DNA from: Burkholderiaceae bacterium
GTDB lineage: Bacteria; Pseudomonadota; Gammaproteobacteria; Burkholderiales; Burkholderiaceae_C
Reading direction: 5' to 3'
NCBI GenBank assembly: GCA_023260355.1
Contig: JALQVJ010000361.1
Location: 1-8,514 of the forward strand
DNA length: 8,514 nucleotides
The number at the start of each line of letters is the position of its first letter. The first letter of the stretch is position 1. The position numbers were made by a program, and so were the translations under genes. Under the pieces are notes generated by a model. That model searched no databases. It was not told where the DNA came from and saw only the letters and a program-made list of their open reading frames with translations. Below are positions 8,009 through 8,514 of this stretch, piece by piece.

Positions 8009-8167
8009 AGGCGCAAGTCTAAACGCTGGATTTGCGAAACATAATCAATCGTTGATATAAATTTCATAATAAGAAATCACATAGCGCATCTTGAAAAATA
8101 TAGAAAGCTATGCAAAAATTCGGTCCAGCGCAAAGATTGGTCACACGCTGTAACTAAAGGAGACACC
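8009..8167. promoter_or_regulatory. AT-rich divergent intergenic region between the histidine kinase and aceE
   Basis: This 159-bp gap separates two genes transcribed away from each other, so it should hold both promoters. Positions 8041-8120 contain 61 A or T in 80 bases, far above the coding DNA around it. Three short inverted repeats are visible: ATCAA-TCG-TTGAT at 8044-8056, ATTTC-7-GAAAT at 8061-8077, and ATAGC (8081-8085) with GCTAT (8107-8111). Candidate promoter boxes exist (TTGAAA at 8091-8096 on plus, TATTAT at about 8067-8072 read on minus). I found no pair at good spacing, so none is assigned. Confidence 0.7.
8157..8162 (+). promoter_or_regulatory. Strong Shine-Dalgarno of aceE
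   Basis: AAGGAG lies 5 bases before the ATG at 8168. It is the best ribosome binding site in the window, as expected for an abundant metabolic enzyme, and it fixes the aceE start. Confidence 0.85.
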
Positions 8168-8514
8168 ATGTCCAGCGAAAACAACCGCCCCACGGCCCAA
8201 GACGTCGACCCTACCGAAACCCGGGAATGGCTGGACGCATTGGCAGCAGTGATTGAAAACGCCGGTCCCGAGCGTGCCCACCAATTGTTGGAAGATCTTT
8301 TGGAAGAGGCTCGCGAACACAGTGTCGATATGCCTTTCTCGGCCACGACCGGGTACGTCAATACCATTGAACCCGGCGAAGAAGAACGCTGTCCAGGCAA
8401 CATCGAAATCGAGGAGCGTCTGCGTGCCTACATGCGTTGGAACGCTATGGCAATGGTCGTCAAGGCGAACCGCCACAACCCTGAGGACGGCGGCGACCTT
8501 GGTGGACACATTGG
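8168..8514 (+). CDS. aceE: Pyruvate dehydrogenase E1 component, homodimeric type (N-terminal fragment, cut by the window edge)
   Basis: AceE is the thiamine diphosphate-dependent E1 of the pyruvate dehydrogenase complex. It decarboxylates pyruvate and passes the acetyl group to the lipoyl domain of E2. Only the first 115 codons of a protein of roughly 890 residues are present, and the frame stays open to the edge. The recognisable N-terminal pattern is DVDPTETREWLDALAAVIE, then GPERAHQLLEDLLEEAR, YVNTI, PGNIEIEERLRAYMRWNAMA and GGDLGGHI. These match the start of E. coli AceE in order and spacing (DVDPIETRDWL, GVERAQYLI, YINTI, PGNLELERRIRSAIRWNA, GGHM). No catalytic residues of the ThDP site lie within the fragment. 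The gene is divergent from the sensor kinase. E2 and E3 genes are likely downstream but are not in view. Confidence 0.95.
   Translation, partial: MSSENNRPTAQDVDPTETREWLDALAAVIENAGPERAHQLLEDLLEEAREHSVDMPFSATTGYVNTIEPGEEERCPGNIEIEERLRAYMRWNAMAMVVKANRHNPEDGGDLGGHI

Noticed and set aside
8097..8400. Minus-strand open frames opposite aceE
   Set aside because: They are shadows of the clearly recognisable AceE N-terminus and overlap its strong ribosome binding site.
1..8514. Defence system, mobile element, CRISPR array, tRNA or novel RNA
   Set aside because: I read both strands for transposase or integrase motifs, direct repeats with spacers, tRNA-like cloverleaf sequence and long structured gaps, and saw none. 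Nearly all of the DNA is accounted for by housekeeping and signalling genes.

Overview
This window looks like chromosome of a betaproteobacterium of the order Burkholderiales, probably near Comamonadaceae. The reasons are the close match of CarB, GreA, FolD and the AceE N-terminus to that group as I remember those families, the carB-greA-DUF4149 order, and the moderately high GC of the coding DNA. All identifications come from reading motifs. No database search was run.

Left block, plus strand (about 71-3818). A carB-like reading frame (large subunit of carbamoyl phosphate synthetase) is followed by greA (transcript cleavage factor). A small four-helix membrane protein of the DUF4149 type comes next, with its GTG start overlapping the greA stop. 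The carB frame is abnormal. About 185 N-terminal residues, by E. coli numbering, are absent. In their place is a 22-residue, strongly acidic leader with its own ATG and Shine-Dalgarno-like sequence. The rest of CarB, from the middle of the first ATP-grasp domain to the allosteric domain, is intact and in frame. This is either a real truncation or fusion, or a chimeric joint at the end of the assembled sequence. Sequence alone cannot decide.

Middle and right block, minus strand (8008 down to 3881). A hybrid-free sensor histidine kinase (two membrane helices, a periplasmic sensor region, two PAS domains, HisKA and HATPase) is followed 9 bp later by a FixJ-type response regulator. After a 63-bp gap with a hairpin comes folD (methylene-tetrahydrofolate dehydrogenase/cyclohydrolase). 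The DUF4149 gene and folD converge over about 60 bp with no convincing terminator.

Right edge. The start of aceE (homodimeric pyruvate dehydrogenase E1) lies on the plus strand, divergent from the kinase. The 159-bp shared intergenic region is very AT-rich and holds several short inverted repeats. The arrangement suggests that the two-component system may control, or share control with, central pyruvate metabolism. That is inference from position only.

No RNA genes, insertion sequences, CRISPR arrays, phage genes or defence genes were seen. No stretch longer than 300 bp lacks a gene. Apart from the carB anomaly this is ordinary housekeeping chromosome.
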